In this document: positions 41,499 to 50,723 of the stretch, piece after piece
How positions within the stretch are numbered: the first letter of the stretch is position 1
Layout of the letters: each line of letters begins with the position of its first letter
Assembly (NCBI RefSeq): GCF_040782645.1
Contig: NZ_CP160403.1
Span: 248,001-312,000 of the forward strand
Direction: 5' to 3'
DNA length: 64,000 nucleotides
Source: Streptomyces sp. HUAS ZL42
GTDB taxonomy: Bacteria; Actinomycetota; Actinomycetes; Streptomycetales; Streptomycetaceae
The notes under the pieces: model-generated
Database searches by the model: none
What the model was told of the DNA's origin: nothing
Seen by the model: only the letters and a program-made list of their open reading frames with translations
Translations under genes and position numbers: made by a program

Positions 41499-44366
41499 GT
41501 GAACACCCCCTACGAAGAATCCCTGCGCTTCGCTGTGCTGGGGCCCGTGCGGGCATGGCACGGTGAGCAGGAACTGGACCTCGGCTCGCCACAACAGCAA
41601 GTGGTGCTGACGGCACTGTTGCTACGACGCGGGCGCCCCGTCACGATCGGGGAACTCGTCGACGCCGTCTGGGGTGAGGAGCCACCGACGGCTGCCTTGT
41701 CCGTCCTGCGCACCTACGTGTCGCGGTTGCGCAAGACACTGGAGCCCGGTCGTGACGCGGCCCAGTCCCCGCGCGTGGTCGTCTCGGTCGCGGGCGGATA
41801 CCTGGCCCGCGTCCCCGACGACGCCGTGGACCTGGGCCTGTTCGAGCGGCGGGTCGCCCAGGCGGAGAAGCTGCGCGCCGCGGGCGAGGAGTACTCCGCC
41901 GCGGACCTGCTACGCGCGGCGCTCGACGGATGGCAGGGAACCCCGCTGGCCGGACTCCCGGGGCCGCTCGCCGAGGCCGAGCGTTCCCGGTTGGCCGAGG
42001 AGCGGTTGACCACACTGGAAAACCGCTTGGACCTCGACGTCCAGCTGGGGCGCCACCGTGATGTGATCGCCGAGCTCACCCTGCTCACCGGTGAGCATCC
42101 GCTTCGGGAGCGGCTGTGCCGACTGCTCATGCTGGCGCTGTACCGTTCCGGGCGTCAGGCCGAGGCGTTGGAGCTCTACCGCAGGACACGCGGCACCCTG
42201 GTGGCCGAGCTGGGTGTCGAACCCGGTGCGTCCTTACGCGAGTTGCACGACCTCATCCTGGCGGCCGACGCGTCACTGGCCCCCTCCGCACCGCGGGAGC
42301 GGGCAGACGCGCCGCCGGACATCGCGGGTCCTCAGCCCACCGTGTACGCGGTCCGCCCGGCGCAACTGCCCGCTGATCTGCCCACGTTCACAGGCCGACA
42401 TGACGAACTCGACCAGACCCGCGCCCTGCTGCCCAAGGACGGCGACACCCCGGCCACCGTGGTCATCAGCGCGATCGGCGGCATGGCCGGGGTCGGCAAG
42501 ACAACCCTGGCCGTGCACTGGGCCAACGAGATCGCCGACCGCTTCCCCGACGGACAGCTCTACGTCAACCTGCGCGGTTTCGACCCGACCGGCGCGATCA
42601 CGCCGCCCGGGGAAGCCATCCGCATCTTCCTCGACGCGCTCGGCGTCTCCCCGCAGGGGATACCCGCAGGCATCGACGCCCAGACGGCGCTGTACCGCAG
42701 TCTGCTCGCCCACCGGCGGATGCTGATCCTCCTCGACAACGCCCGCGACACCGACCAGGTCCGCCCGCTGCTGCCCGGCTCCCCCGGCTGCCTGGTCATC
42801 GTCACCAGCCGCAACCAGCTCACCGGCCTGGTCGTCAACGACGGAGCGCTTCCGCTGACGCTGAACCCGCTGACGCCCGCCGAGGCACACGACTTCCTCG
42901 TCCGCCGCCTCGGCGCCGCACGGCTGGCGGCGGAACCACGGGCGGCGGAAGAGGTCATCACGCACTGCGCCCGGCTGCCTCTTGCGCTGGCCATCGTCGC
43001 CGCCCGAGCCGCCACCAACCCCGGCTTCCCCCTCAGCGCCATCGCCGACGAACTGCGTGACAGCCACGGCAGTCTCGACGCCTTCACGAGCGGCGACCTC
43101 AGTACCGACGTGCGGGCCGTCTTCTCCTGGTCGTACCACGGCCTGTCCGCCCCGGCCGCCCGGCTGTTCCACCTGCTGGGCCTGCACTCCGGCCCGGACA
43201 TCTCCACGCCCGCCGCGGCCGCCCTCGCCGGACTCCCCCTCAGGGAAACCCGCGGCCTGCTCGTCGAACTCACCCGCGCCCACCTGCTCACCGAGCACCG
43301 GCCCGGCCGCCACACGCTGCACGATCTGCTGCGCGTCTACGCCGCCGAACGCGTCCTCACCGAGGAGACACCACGGGAGCGGGACCGGGCCGTCGATCGG
43401 CTCCTCGCCTGGTACCTGCACACCGCGGACGGCGCCACCCCGCTTCTCATTCCACATGTCGTGCGGCAGCCTCTCGAACCGATGCCCTCCTCCTGCCGGC
43501 CCCTGGTGTTCACGACGCGCGAGCAGGCCCTGGACTGGTTCGAGACCGAGCGCCAGAACCTCGTCGCCGCGGTGCACCAGGCCGCCGCCTCCGGGCGGCT
43601 GAGCACGACGTGGCAGCTGTCCGCCGCCCTGCAGGGGTTCTTCCACCTCCGCAGCCATCTGCACGACTGGCTCGACAGCAGCCGAGCGGGCCTGTCCGCT
43701 GCTCGCAGCGCCGGCGACCGCGAGAGTGAGGCCTGGCTCCTCTCGAACGTGGCCAGCGCCCTGACCGGCCTGGGCCGGTCCGGCGAGGCATTCGACCACT
43801 ACCAGCAGGCTGCAGCCCTCTGCCAGGAACTCGGGGACACTTACGGCACGGCCAGGACTGTGGCCAGACTGGGCAAGGTCTACCTCGAGACCGGCCAACT
43901 CGACAAGGCCGTCGAATACAGCCGCCGAGCGCTGGCCGCCTTCCGGATCAACGGCAGCGCCTGGGGAGAGGGAGTCGCCCTGGCCAACCTGGGCGACGCC
44001 TACCAGCGGCTCGGCCGGTACGACGACGCCATTGGCTGCCTGGAGCAGGCGCTGCCCGTCGCGCGCGCCATCGGAGGCCGCTGGGTCGAGGGCATCGCAC
44101 TCGACGTCTTCGGCACGGTCAACCACCGGCTCCACCGACATGACGACGCGATCGCGCGCTACCACCAGGCCCTCGAAGCACATCGAGACGTGCGCAACCG
44201 GTCGGGAGAAGGCAGCACCCTCGACAGCCTCGGCGACGTCCTGCATGCCGCCGGCGAGCCGGAGGCGGCTCGCGCCAGCTGGCGGCAGGCGCTCACGCTC
44301 TTCGAGGAGTTCCACCACCCGGACGCCGAGAAGATCCGGGAGAAACTTCGCCGCCTGGACGAATGA
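41499..44366 (+). CDS. BTAD-STAND(NB-ARC)-TPR transcriptional regulator (AfsR-like), second copy
   Basis: 955 residues, same layout as the regulator at 33-36 kb: winged helix (LRFAVLGPVRAWHGEQEL), BTAD to about 260, Walker A GMAGVGKTTL near 327, LILLDNARD, C-terminal TPRs from about 750. The two are clearly paralogous but diverged. GTG at 41499 has AGGA abutting the codon, so it may be leaderless. It contains a TTA codon at 42234-42236, so translation may depend on the bldA tRNA. Likely targets are neighbouring surface genes such as the convergent GH128 gene; this is inference. Confidence 0.92.
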   Translation: MNTPYEESLRFAVLGPVRAWHGEQELDLGSPQQQVVLTALLLRRGRPVTIGELVDAVWGEEPPTAALSVLRTYVSRLRKTLEPGRDAAQSPRVVVSVAGGYLARVPDDAVDLGLFERRVAQAEKLRAAGEEYSAADLLRAALDGWQGTPLAGLPGPLAEAERSRLAEERLTTLENRLDLDVQLGRHRDVIAELTLLTGEHPLRERLCRLLMLALYRSGRQAEALELYRRTRGTLVAELGVEPGASLRELHDLILAADASLAPSAPRERADAPPDIAGPQPTVYAVRPAQLPADLPTFTGRHDELDQTRALLPKDGDTPATVVISAIGGMAGVGKTTLAVHWANEIADRFPDGQLYVNLRGFDPTGAITPPGEAIRIFLDALGVSPQGIPAGIDAQTALYRSLLAHRRMLILLDNARDTDQVRPLLPGSPGCLVIVTSRNQLTGLVVNDGALPLTLNPLTPAEAHDFLVRRLGAARLAAEPRAAEEVITHCARLPLALAIVAARAATNPGFPLSAIADELRDSHGSLDAFTSGDLSTDVRAVFSWSYHGLSAPAARLFHLLGLHSGPDISTPAAAALAGLPLRETRGLLVELTRAHLLTEHRPGRHTLHDLLRVYAAERVLTEETPRERDRAVDRLLAWYLHTADGATPLLIPHVVRQPLEPMPSSCRPLVFTTREQALDWFETERQNLVAAVHQAAASGRLSTTWQLSAALQGFFHLRSHLHDWLDSSRAGLSAARSAGDRESEAWLLSNVASALTGLGRSGEAFDHYQQAAALCQELGDTYGTARTVARLGKVYLETGQLDKAVEYSRRALAAFRINGSAWGEGVALANLGDAYQRLGRYDDAIGCLEQALPVARAIGGRWVEGIALDVFGTVNHRLHRHDDAIARYHQALEAHRDVRNRSGEGSTLDSLGDVLHAAGEPEAARASWRQALTLFEEFHHPDAEKIREKLRRLDE

Positions 44367-44498
44367 ACGCCCGGCTCAGGGCCAGATCCGGCATGCGGCG
44401 CGAAACCCGCCCCCGCGACCGGACCATGACGTCCGGCCGCGCGCCCCTGCGCGGTCGCCGCGAGAGCACCTCCACTCGTGGACACCCCCGATCGGGGA

Positions 44499-44530
44499 CT
44501 CGCCGTGACCCCGACCGGGGTCACGGCGAG
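44499..44530. terminator. 14-bp perfect hairpin between convergent genes
   Basis: Arms 44499-44512 and 44517-44530 with a 4-base GACC loop, between the second BTAD regulator and the GH128 gene. Strong bidirectional terminator candidate. Confidence 0.85.
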
Positions 44531-44607
44531 TTCGCCCTGCGGGCGACAGCGGGAGCGGGTTCAACCTCCGTTCGATGTACGGCCCTTCGTGCCCCTGCGT
44601 ATGGACG

Positions 44608-46230
44608 TCAGCCCGCGTCGCGGTAGGCACGGCCGCCGGCGTTCGCGGTCGTCCCGTCGTAGAGGCCGGTCGGACTGGTCCGGGTGGACAGGGTGAACCA
44701 CGCGTAGCGCTCCACGAAGTCCAGGCTCTCCAACATCTGCGTCGACGACTCGATGAACGAGGCCTGCTCCTGCTCGCCGGGGTAGCGGGGGGTGCCCTGG
44801 GAGAAGTCGATGAGGCCGTACTCGGTCAGCCAGATCGGCTTCTGGTAACGGTCGTGGACAGCCTGCAGGTAGCCGCGCAGGTGCTCGGTGGCCTCGAAGC
44901 CGAAGTCGGCGCCGTACCAGTGCAGGGGGATGAAGTCGACGCGCAGACCGCGCTCGGCGGCTCCCCGCATGAACCGGTCCAGCCAACCGCCCTCGACATC
45001 GCCGGCGGTCGCGACCGCCGGGGCACCCAGACGCAGACCGGTCTCCTCCAGCCGGGGCCACAGATCCAGCGCCTGCTCGGGGCTGATGTCGGCCTGGGTG
45101 GGCGAGTCGGGCTCGTTGAAGCCCAGGAGGTGCGTGCCTTCCTGGGCGGCCCGGCCCAGTTCGGCGTCGGTGACCGAGCCTGGACCCCAGATCATCGGGA
45201 CGTACTCCACGCCCTGCGGCTTCGCGACCTCGCCGGTGGAGGAGGTCCAGTTGAAGTACCAGGACGCGCCGGAGTCGGCCAGCGCCTGGGCGGCACCGTC
45301 GACGGAGTTGAGGCTGACGCCCTTGCCGTTGGCGAGCGCGGAGACCGCGGGATCGGGGGCGAGGGCCTTGAAGGTGGAGGTGGACCCGGGAACAGTGGTG
45401 GCGGAGGGGTCTGCCGCTCCGTGGAAGGTGACGGTCATGCCGGTGCACTGACTGCACTGACGTACCACCTCGTTGCCCGGCTCGGCGTCGTGCTTGGACC
45501 ATGAGTACGCCTTGGGGCACTCCTTCGTGAGCGCCTCGCTGTAGGCGGTCTTCGCATCCCTGTTCGGGTTGACGCACACCAGCGGCTTGCCCGTCGCCTG
45601 GTCGGTCGTCAGGTTCTCGGGCGGGCAGACAGCCAGCAGATCGCCGGGGCAGCCCACCGCGGAGCACTCGCCGCCGTTCTCGGGCGGAGTCACGCCGTCG
45701 GGGTCGATTGTGATGGTCGACGAGACGGCGTTGACGTAGCTGACGTTGTACCAGGGGGTCTGTGCGTCGGCCGCGTCGAAGTTGAACTCGGCGAGGCTGG
45801 CAGGCTGTTCTCCGGTGGAGCAGTGGTCTGCGTACGGCCCGCAGTCGCCGACGGCACAGTGGAACGTACTGCCCTCCTCACCACTGCACCCCTGACGGGC
45901 GAAGAACTTCCCGCGCCAGTGCCCGGCGCCCGAGTTCTCCGGGATGGTGATGGTGGCGGACTTGCCCGGGTCCAGCGCCGGGAGTCCGGTGAGCGGGGCA
46001 GAACCGTCGGCGTTGACCGTGGCACCGATCCAGATGCGTTCGGACATCTTGTTCTGGAAGGTGACGGTGTGCTCACCGGTGGCCGCCACCCCGGCAATGC
46101 GGTCGCTTCGGTCCGCGCGGTCGCCGAAAGGGGCGTAGACGGCTGAGGCCACGGCTGTCACACCAGCGACGACGACCAGTAACAGAACCAGCAGGAGCGG
46201 ACGTCTGGGCAGGGACAGGGGCATGGGCAT
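44608..46230 (-). CDS. Secreted thaumatin-like / GH128 beta-glucanase fusion
   Basis: 540 residues. N-terminal signal anchor (LLVLLLVVVAGVTAVASAVY). About 50-275: thaumatin-like domain, Cys-rich (FQNKMSERIWIGA, CAVGDCGPYADHC, TPWYNVSYVNAVS). About 310-540: GH128-type (Asl1-like) catalytic barrel with YVPMIWG, acid/base Glu near 373 in GFNEPDSP and nucleophile Glu near 468 in WLTEYGLIDFS. GH128 enzymes cleave beta-1,3-glucan, and thaumatin domains bind or attack fungal walls, so an antifungal or fungal-wall-degrading role is likely. ATG at 46230 has GAGAGG. Confidence 0.85.
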   Translation of the reverse strand: MPMPLSLPRRPLLLVLLLVVVAGVTAVASAVYAPFGDRADRSDRIAGVAATGEHTVTFQNKMSERIWIGATVNADGSAPLTGLPALDPGKSATITIPENSGAGHWRGKFFARQGCSGEEGSTFHCAVGDCGPYADHCSTGEQPASLAEFNFDAADAQTPWYNVSYVNAVSSTITIDPDGVTPPENGGECSAVGCPGDLLAVCPPENLTTDQATGKPLVCVNPNRDAKTAYSEALTKECPKAYSWSKHDAEPGNEVVRQCSQCTGMTVTFHGAADPSATTVPGSTSTFKALAPDPAVSALANGKGVSLNSVDGAAQALADSGASWYFNWTSSTGEVAKPQGVEYVPMIWGPGSVTDAELGRAAQEGTHLLGFNEPDSPTQADISPEQALDLWPRLEETGLRLGAPAVATAGDVEGGWLDRFMRGAAERGLRVDFIPLHWYGADFGFEATEHLRGYLQAVHDRYQKPIWLTEYGLIDFSQGTPRYPGEQEQASFIESSTQMLESLDFVERYAWFTLSTRTSPTGLYDGTTANAGGRAYRDAG

Positions 46231-46419
46231 AGAACGTGCCTCTCGGTCGGGCCTGTGCGTGATAGGTGATCAGGAATGGACGATCAGGGTTCGTGGGATC
46301 GCCCGCGGGGGCACGACGGATGGGTGGAGCGGATGGTTCACCGGGTGGCCGGGGGAACCTCCTGATCGCGGACTCGCGTTCGGCCTGGGTGCCTGACGGA
46401 GCACTGGTGGCTGCCCTCC

Positions 46420-46565
46420 GTGAACCGTCGGGCCCACCCACAGCAAGAGCGCATGTGGGGCGACAACGCCGCCAACACCGGCTGGGTCAGCGTCGGCACC
46501 GACCACGACTCCGCCGCGTTCGCGCTGGCCTCGATCCGCCGCTGGTGGCAGGCGGTCGGTGCGCG
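46420..46565 (+). mobile_element. ISAzo13-family transposase fragment
   Basis: Reads MWGDNAANTGWVSVGTDHDS, then AAFALASIRRWWQAVGA, the conserved core of ISAzo13 transposases, with nothing upstream or downstream of it. It abuts an IS110 piece. 46231-46419 has no gene. Confidence 0.65.
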
Positions 46566-46910
46566 AGCCCGATCGTGCCACCCGCCGCAAGCGCGGCAGG
46601 ACCGACGCCGTGGACGTGGATGCCACCGCCCGCGCGGTCATGTCCGGACGCACCACCACCACTCCCGAAGCACGCGAGGGACCGGCCGCCGCCGTGCGGA
46701 TTCTCCGCGTGGCCAAAGAACCGGCCGTCAAGCCCGCACCAGGCGACGAACCGGCTCGAAGCCATCATCTCGGCATCGATTCCGAGCTGCGTGAGTCCTT
46801 GGCCAGCCTCAGGAACCCTCGCGCTGATCGCCTGGTGCACGGACCTTGCCGACACCGAGGACGCGGCCGCGGCACGCTCCACCCTGCGGCACGGCCTATC
46901 CAGCACCTGA
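46559..46910 (+). mobile_element. IS110-family transposase fragment
   Basis: DRATRRKRGRTDAVDVDATA and RILRVAKEPAVK match the N-terminal DEDD domain of IS110 transposases. It then shifts frame to QATNRLEAIISAS and later ALIAWCTDLAD. No C-terminal catalytic Ser region is seen. The remaining bases to 47042 are non-coding. Confidence 0.65.
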
Positions 46911-47042
46911 CCTGCGAGGTCGAAGAACTCATCTGCCGAGTCACCCGGGCCGTGAAAACGAGAATCGTGCAGCGACTCGCCTCATATCTTGATCGAATTT
47001 CCGGCGCAGGACACGAGCCGACCCGTTCAGGCCATTTGGCCG

Positions 47043-48626
47043 TCAGCCGCCGGCCTGGAGGATCTCGCGCACCATGGGGCCGGCCGCGTCCCCGCCGTGG
47101 CCGCCTCGCTGCACGACGGCCGCCGCAGCGACATCGCCGCGGTAGGCGGTGAACCAACTGTCGGCAACGTCCGAGCCGCCGACCTCCGCCGAGCCGGTCT
47201 TGGCCCCCACATCGCCGGGCAGCCCGCGCATGGCATCAGCCGCCGTTCCCTCCGCCGCGGTTCTAGCCAGCATGCTTCGCAGTTGTCGCGCGACCGCCCG
47301 CGGCAGCGTGCGCTGTGATCGCGCGATCGCCCGGCCGTCCAGTTCAGGCGGCACGAGGACCGGCTGCCTGAACGTCCCGGTCGACGCAGTCGCCACCACG
47401 GACGCCATATTGAGGGGGTTCATCTGCACCAGGCCCTGCCCGATCATCGCTGCCGCGCTCTCGGAGCCCTCCGCCACGGGAACGGCTCCGTCAAAGGTCG
47501 AGACGCCACTGCGCCAGTTCAGCCCGATCCCGAAGACCTCCTGCGATTCCTTGGTCAGATCGCCAGCAGCGACGTCATCGGCGAACTCTATGAAGGTGGT
47601 GTTGCAGGACCGGATGAAACCGTCTGAAAAGGAACCATCCGGAATATCGAACTTATTAACATTGTGGAACGTTGCCCCCTTGAACGTCGAGGATTTCGGG
47701 CACGGAACTTTTCCGGTCTCGGTCACCAGCCCTTTCTCCAGCAACATGGCCGCCGTGATGATCTTCATCGTCGAACCGGGCGCGAGCTTGCCAAGAAAGG
47801 CCGCATTGAAGTCGTCCTTACGATGGTTGGCCACTGCCAGAATGTGCCCACTGCTGGGCTGGATGGCGACGGCGGAGGACTCCGGATGTTTCTTCGCCGC
47901 CTTCTCCGCGGCACGCTGCAACGAGGCGGAAAGCGTAGTGCGGATCTTTCCTGGCTTACCCGGCGTGACGGGATGCAACGGCGTCACGACACGATTTCCG
48001 GATTTCCGGATCTGCACCTGAAATCCAGGAGTACCAGCTACCAGACGGCCGTACCGCTCATCAAGCGCCGCGAGAACTCCGGCGAGCGAGGGGAACTCCT
48101 CCGGATTCAGGACCTTGCCGTCGCGGTCGAGCACCTGGAGCCCAGGCTTCTGCGCCCGCGCGGTCTCCAAGACATCGCCCTGCCCGAGACGCGGGTGAAT
48201 GACGGAAGGGTCCCACTCCACCTGCGGCTCACCGCTGCTCCGATTGCGTACGACTTTCAGCGACGATTGATATGTCCAGGGCACCTCCTCACCGCCCGCT
48301 CGGATGAGTGCTCGCAGGGAGAAGGAGACGGTTGTGCCGGCACGGCGCACGAGCCCATATGACACCCGGGCCACTCGTGCCCTCTCCCGGAAGTCACGAA
48401 GCGCGTCGGTGGCGGCTTCGGCATCACTGGTGGCTTCGACAGCCGCTGGAGCATCTCCTTCGGCCCAGGCGTCGAGAAAGCTCTTCGCTGCGACGCTCAC
48501 CTCCTCACCGCTCAGCGGCGCAGTCTTCGAAGGCTCTGAAAAGGGATCGACGACGTAATATGCGCCCAACGCCACAACCAGGAGCACCGAAGCCCCGCCC
48601 ACTCCCCGTCTCGTGTTCTTGCGCAT
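47043..48626 (-). CDS. Class B penicillin-binding protein with MecA-N-like domain
   Basis: 527 residues. One N-terminal membrane helix (GGASVLLVVALGAYYVV), an NTF2-like MecA_N-type domain (about 40-150), dimerisation region, then a transpeptidase: SxxK as STMK near 281, SCN near 339, KTGSAE near 475. Cross-links peptidoglycan outside the membrane; proteins with this layout can be beta-lactam insensitive, but that is not shown here. ATG at 48626; a TTG at 48641 is an alternative. Same island as a D-Ala-D-Ala dipeptidase and wall-binding proteins. Confidence 0.92.
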   Translation of the reverse strand: MRKNTRRGVGGASVLLVVALGAYYVVDPFSEPSKTAPLSGEEVSVAAKSFLDAWAEGDAPAAVEATSDAEAATDALRDFRERARVARVSYGLVRRAGTTVSFSLRALIRAGGEEVPWTYQSSLKVVRNRSSGEPQVEWDPSVIHPRLGQGDVLETARAQKPGLQVLDRDGKVLNPEEFPSLAGVLAALDERYGRLVAGTPGFQVQIRKSGNRVVTPLHPVTPGKPGKIRTTLSASLQRAAEKAAKKHPESSAVAIQPSSGHILAVANHRKDDFNAAFLGKLAPGSTMKIITAAMLLEKGLVTETGKVPCPKSSTFKGATFHNVNKFDIPDGSFSDGFIRSCNTTFIEFADDVAAGDLTKESQEVFGIGLNWRSGVSTFDGAVPVAEGSESAAAMIGQGLVQMNPLNMASVVATASTGTFRQPVLVPPELDGRAIARSQRTLPRAVARQLRSMLARTAAEGTAADAMRGLPGDVGAKTGSAEVGGSDVADSWFTAYRGDVAAAAVVQRGGHGGDAAGPMVREILQAGG

Positions 48627-48711
48627 TCCTTCTTCTCCCAATGCGACGCCACCACGGCGCCTTGTTGACCTGTCTCAGAAATCTCGTGGTGACGTCAGCT
48701 CGTCGGTGCCA

Positions 48712-48876
48712 TCAGCACCGCACCTGCAACTGGGTCGCCGTCAACTGCGGTTTGGCCGGAGCGGTTTGTGTGTCGTCACCGCCTACTCTGCAACCCGCCA
48801 CGGCTACTGAGAACAGGAAGATCATGATTGCGGAGCAAGCGGTCCGAATCGGAAAGGACACGAGGATTTCCTTCAT
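48712..48876 (-). CDS. Small putative lipoprotein
   Basis: 54 residues: basic start, hydrophobic stretch SAIMIFLFSVAVAGC with a lipobox-like AVAGC, then a short polar tail (RVGGDDTQTAP). It lies upstream of the PBP gene on the same strand. No ribosome site is obvious; it may be the stub of a longer lipoprotein gene. Confidence 0.4.
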   Translation of the reverse strand: MKEILVSFPIRTACSAIMIFLFSVAVAGCRVGGDDTQTAPAKPQLTATQLQVRC

Positions 48877-49115
48877 GTGAGTGCCCGGGCGTGCCACGGG
48901 GCGCGACTGCGAATTCCCACTGATCGCTCGGATCCGTGTGCCAGGCGACACCGGCCGACGCATCAGGTTCCGCAGTACTAACGGGGAGAAGCGGTCCGTG
49001 GTTCATCGAAGAGAGCTCTCATCGCGATGCGCTGTCCACACCCTCGAGTGCGCCCCATCACCGAGTGCCACCTGCCGCTGTCCCCCGAGACCGCGAGCCG
49101 AACGGCGGGCACGGC

Positions 49116-49155
49116 GTTGAACTGTTTCCGTCCGCTGTCCGTTGCGGTGCGCGGG
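49116..49155 (+). promoter_or_regulatory. 40-bp upstream box shared with the ChW surface-protein gene
   Basis: One base differs from the complement of 37808-37847. It lies 91 bases before the lectin-protein start, the same spacing as in copy A. Candidate common promoter or activator site for both surface proteins. Confidence 0.55.
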
Positions 49156-49246
49156 GACCGTCGTGACACCCGTCCCATGCCCTTCGAGCCACGGCGGACC
49201 CGACGACCCGACACCGAGCAGTCGACACCGCAAAAGAGGGATGGAC

Positions 49247-49975
49247 ATGAACCGGGGTGAAGAGGTGGCCAGGCCGACCGCAGGGGACACGCGCCCTCTG
49301 TCCGGGGAACCGGCGGGACTGGGCCTGCGGGGGCCGACCGGTGAGGATTACGGGCCGTCCCCCCTGCCTGTGATCATCTCCGGTGACGGCTCCGCCGAGA
49401 TCGACGGTGTGCCCGTGCCGGTGGTGCCGGGTGAGTCGGTCGACGTCGCCGTCCTCGACACGCTGCACGGCTACGCACGCAGCCGGGACGCCCCCGTGAC
49501 GGCGGCCATCTCGGATCCTTCCGCGGGTTACGTGGCGATCGTCGAGGTCGCGCCGGACGGCTCCAGCAGGCTTCTGGGGCAGCATCACGAGCAGGAACCG
49601 ACCGGGCCCGCCGAACCCGGTCGGCGTGACGAACACGCCAAGCCGGCCGGGCCGTTCGAAGCACCCCGGCCCTTCGACGTCGATGAGGACGACGAGGACG
49701 AGGTGGCCGCGCTGCCGCAGCCCGCGGGGCCGCGGGTCCCGTCCCCGGCTCTCGGCCCGGACCCCGACCGGGAATCGGGCCGCAGAAAGGGACTGACCCA
49801 GTCCGACGACGAGTACGAGGGGCCCGGACTGCTCCACAGGCCCCTGGTCGTCGGGACGGTGGGCGTCGCCGTGGCGGCACTCGTCATCGGCACGCTGGTG
49901 GCCCTGGGCACCGGAGGTTCAGGGGACGGGCAGAACCAATCCGCCGGCGCGGGCAACGACGCGGACAAGTCCCCG
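49247..49975 (+). repeat. 729-bp module identical to 36990-37718 (inverted copy B)
   Basis: Codes residues 1-243 of the lectin protein. See copy A. The two lie 12 kb apart in opposite orientation, so recombination between them would invert the segment between. Confidence 0.9.
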
Positions 49976-50647
49976 ATGAACCTCCAGCCCGTACCGAGCC
50001 ATTCGCCGTCGGTTTGGCAACCTCCCTCGGCCTCACCCTCCGCCCCGAAGCCGGCTTCGCCGTCCGCCTCGCCGAAACCGAAGCCGAAAACGCCGAAGTC
50101 GGAGTCAACCCCTACCCCTACACCCACAAGGAAGCCGACGCAGAATGCGCCTGGGATGCCCGGCGACCCCGGCATCCCGACCGGCGTGGTCCTGATCAAG
50201 AACAAGAAGTACGGCTTCTGCGTCGACCTTCCCGGCACGGGCGAGGGCAAGCCGGACGGCACCGTCCAGGACGGCGTCTGCAAGGCGGCCAGCGGCGACA
50301 ACCAGCGGTGGATCCTGGACCTGGCTTCCCGTGGGGGCGGCACCCACGGCGCCGACCTGTACCTGATCCGCAACGCCAAGGACGACCTCTGCTTCGACCT
50401 GCCGAACTACGGCCCCGTCCAGGCGAGGACACCGGTGACCGAGTACCACTGCGACGGCACCGACAACGACAACCAGCTCTGGTGGTTCGACAAGCGCCCG
50501 GACGGCACGTACTGGATCCGTAACCAGAAGAGTGGAGACATGTGCCTGGACGTGGCGCGGACGGACAAGGAGACCGCGCACGCCATCGCCACTGTGTACG
50601 GATGCAACGACCTCGACGACCACCAGTGGAGCTTCGTCAAGACCTGA
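49247..50647 (+). CDS. Membrane-anchored surface protein with ricin-type lectin domain
   Basis: 466 residues. 1-243 are identical to the ChW protein at 37.7 kb (cytoplasmic domain, acidic linker, membrane helix 199-221). Then a Pro/Ser/Lys stalk to about 310 and a C-terminal ricin-B beta-trefoil with repeated Q-x-W-like cores (DNQRWILDLASR, DNQLWWFDKR, DDHQWSFVKT) and Cys pairs (KYGFCVDLPG, KDDLCFDLPN, GDMCLDVAR). Predicted to bind glycans outside the cell. ATG at 49247 has AGAGGG at proper spacing. It ends in a strong hairpin. Confidence 0.85.
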   Translation: MNRGEEVARPTAGDTRPLSGEPAGLGLRGPTGEDYGPSPLPVIISGDGSAEIDGVPVPVVPGESVDVAVLDTLHGYARSRDAPVTAAISDPSAGYVAIVEVAPDGSSRLLGQHHEQEPTGPAEPGRRDEHAKPAGPFEAPRPFDVDEDDEDEVAALPQPAGPRVPSPALGPDPDRESGRRKGLTQSDDEYEGPGLLHRPLVVGTVGVAVAALVIGTLVALGTGGSGDGQNQSAGAGNDADKSPMNLQPVPSHSPSVWQPPSASPSAPKPASPSASPKPKPKTPKSESTPTPTPTRKPTQNAPGMPGDPGIPTGVVLIKNKKYGFCVDLPGTGEGKPDGTVQDGVCKAASGDNQRWILDLASRGGGTHGADLYLIRNAKDDLCFDLPNYGPVQARTPVTEYHCDGTDNDNQLWWFDKRPDGTYWIRNQKSGDMCLDVARTDKETAHAIATVYGCNDLDDHQWSFVKT

Positions 50648-50687
50648 TCGGGTGTGCGCGGCGGCCCCGCCGCGCACACCCGATCAG
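50644..50687. terminator. 21-bp perfect hairpin at the lectin-gene stop
   Basis: Arms 50644-50664 and 50667-50687 with a 2-base loop. The stop codon (50645-50647) lies inside the left arm, as in the hairpin at 935-1002. Also positioned to end the convergent DUF4913 gene. Confidence 0.85.
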
Positions 50688-50723
50688 ACAGACGACACCA
50701 GCCGGAGCACACCGGCGCACTAC

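Noticed and set aside
44363..44626. Small frame overlapping the second BTAD stop (ATGA)
   Set aside because: It runs through a strong 14-bp terminator hairpin, is Arg-rich and lacks the Cys pattern of the coupled gene after the first regulator.
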